Positions 63,116 to 64,000 of a DNA stretch of 64,000 nucleotides are shown here, one piece after another; position 1 is the first letter of the stretch, and the number at the start of each line of letters is the position of its first letter. Origin of the DNA: an uncultured SAR116 cluster alpha proteobacterium (GTDB lineage Bacteria; Pseudomonadota; Alphaproteobacteria; Puniceispirillales; Marisalimonadaceae); the NCBI GenBank assembly GCA_902618195.1, contig CACMZO010000002.1, forward strand, positions 1 to 64,000, given 5' to 3'. The position numbers and the translations under genes were made by a program. The notes beneath the pieces were generated by a model. That model had not been told where the DNA came from and searched no databases. It saw nothing but the letters and a program-made list of their open reading frames with translations.

Positions 63116-63676
63116 ATGAATGATACTTATTTTGGTCAACTTTTAATCTCTATGCCTAATTTAATTGACCCATTTTTTCAAAAAACAGTAATCTTAATTT
63201 GTGAGTTTTCAGAAAAAGCTATCATGGGGCTTATAATCAATAAGCCTGTGCAAAACATAAAAATTAGTAATATTTTAAAAAATATCAAACTTGACGTAAA
63301 TGATAAATTAGTTAATCAAGATGTGTTTATAGGTGGGCCAGTTCATACCGGTCAAGGATTTATATTACATTCAAGTGAATGCAAATATGAAGGTAGTGCA
63401 ACAATAAATAAAAATCTCAGATTAACAACCTCTTTAAAAATTTTAGAAGACATATCAAATAATAAACCTCCTAAATTTTATAAAGTTTTTCTTGGATGTT
63501 CAGTTTGGGGATATAAACAATTTAACAATGAGATGTTAGAAAATTCATGGCATTTAATGACAAATTCAAATGAAATTATTTTTCAAAATAATGACATTAA
63601 CAAAATATGGGAAATTTGCATAGAAAAATCAGGTATCATTAAGCAAAAGTTAAACCCACATCATGGAAATGCTTGA
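63116..63676 (+). CDS. YqgE/AlgH family protein (DUF179)
   Basis: A 186-residue protein of the widespread UPF0301 family. Conserved blocks are GQLLISMPNLIDPFFQKTVILICE, AIMGLIINKP, the signature GGPVHTGQGFILHSSE, and FLGCSVWGYKQFNNEM. The biochemical function is unknown; AlgH was first linked to alginate regulation. It is divergent from the ScsB-like gene and convergent with the M16 peptidase gene (8-bp gap). Confidence 0.92.
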   Translation: MNDTYFGQLLISMPNLIDPFFQKTVILICEFSEKAIMGLIINKPVQNIKISNILKNIKLDVNDKLVNQDVFIGGPVHTGQGFILHSSECKYEGSATINKNLRLTTSLKILEDISNNKPPKFYKVFLGCSVWGYKQFNNEMLENSWHLMTNSNEIIFQNNDINKIWEICIEKSGIIKQKLNPHHGNA

Positions 63677-63684
63677 TTTAAAAA

Positions 63685-64000
63685 TTATAAATTTAAGTTT
63701 GAAAAATCTTTTTGATCTGGTCCAATTATAGATAAAACAGTTTTGGGTTTTTGGAATATTCTATCATATAAATCTAAAAGATTTGAAATTTTCAGTTCGC
63801 TAATTTTATTTAGAATATAATCCTCAGAGTACATTTTAGAATGAGTAAAAAGACTCCTAACATTTCTTTCTAAGCGACTTAATGTAAAGTCCTGTGCTCT
63901 AATAAAACCTGAGCTTAATTGAGCTTTAGCTCTATCTAAATCATTAATAGTAATATTTTTACTTAAATTTTTAATTTCATTTAAAGAGGTTTCTAATAAG
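63685..64000 (-). CDS. C-terminal end of an M16-family zinc peptidase, 5' end outside window
   Basis: Not in the ORF track because no start codon lies in the window. The minus strand reads about 104 codons ending with TAA at 63685-63687. Visible are DLDRAKAQLSSGFIRAQDFT, LERNVRSLF, EDYILNKISELKISNLLDLYDRIF and KPKTVLSIIGPD before the stop. These match the C-terminal (inactive, substrate-gripping) domain of PqqL/mitochondrial processing peptidase-like M16 proteins. The HxxEH active site would lie outside the window, so activity cannot be judged. Alphaproteobacteria often have two tandem M16 genes; this would be the last of the set. Confidence 0.85.
   Translation of the reverse strand, partial: LLETSLNEIKNLSKNITINDLDRAKAQLSSGFIRAQDFTLSRLERNVRSLFTHSKMYSEDYILNKISELKISNLLDLYDRIFQKPKTVLSIIGPDQKDFSNLNL

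Overview
The window is a compact piece of chromosome from an AT-rich, streamlined alphaproteobacterium, most likely a marine plankton lineage (HIMB59/AEGEAN-169-like or similar; the exact clade cannot be fixed without a tree). The alphaproteobacterial signals are: an exact GTTC-N7-GTTC SOS operator, DUF1491 and DUF1674 genes, a SUV3-type helicase followed by an S4 protein, ferredoxin and CarD, a heparinase-like gene between rsmB and purH, an FO-only ATP synthase operon (atpI-B-E-F'-F), and an ispH-thrB-rnhA-peroxiredoxin block. No rRNA, tRNA, CRISPR array, insertion sequence, prophage or integrase was seen. Genes fill nearly everything: the largest gap is 234 bp, and many genes overlap by 4 to 35 bp.

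Layout. 1-5.2 kb: end of a B12-dependent ribonucleotide reductase (cut by the window edge), a RidA protein and a DUF482 acyltransferase-like protein. 5.2-11.4 kb: clpS-clpA, a D-Ala-D-Ala carboxypeptidase with SPOR domain, and an SOS-controlled umuDC pair. 11.4-17 kb: amidohydrolase, MFS transporter, pdxH, a glycine-zipper protein, fabI and aroC. 17-25.8 kb: a long minus-strand run, helicase-S4-ferredoxin-carD-pip-xseB-ispA-dxs-tlyA, which includes isoprenoid precursor synthesis. 25.8-33.1 kb: a metabolic region with an SDR/TPP-enzyme pair facing an acnB-CoA transferase-dehydrogenase operon. 33.4-39.5 kb: a complete cytochrome c maturation System I operon, ccmABCDEFGHI. 39.5-45.3 kb: yciB, dusA, an enolase-superfamily enzyme, an oxalate-CoA ligase-like enzyme, a ketopantoate-reductase-like enzyme, DUF1491 and DUF1674. 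45.4-55.4 kb: rsmB, heparinase-like gene, purH, mutY, DUF721, DsbA-like protein, smc. 55.4-64 kb: ATP synthase FO operon, a lineage-specific lipoprotein, ispH, thrB, rnhA, peroxiredoxin, a ScsB/DsbD-like reductase, yqgE/algH, and the C-terminal end of an M16 peptidase at the right edge.

How it fits together. The cell makes c-type cytochromes with System I; the DsbD/ScsB-like membrane reductase could supply electrons to CcmG and the DsbA-like protein could oxidise periplasmic thiols. Aconitase B, the DUF1674 (SdhAF4-like) factor and the FO operon belong to aerobic respiration. The less ordinary genes are in the two small metabolic regions (25.8-30.3 kb and 41.1-44.8 kb), whose substrates cannot be assigned from sequence alone. 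No clearly new multi-gene system was found. The best leads are the regulatory and start-site signals, the SDR without its catalytic residues, and the uncharacterised acid/CoA metabolism genes.
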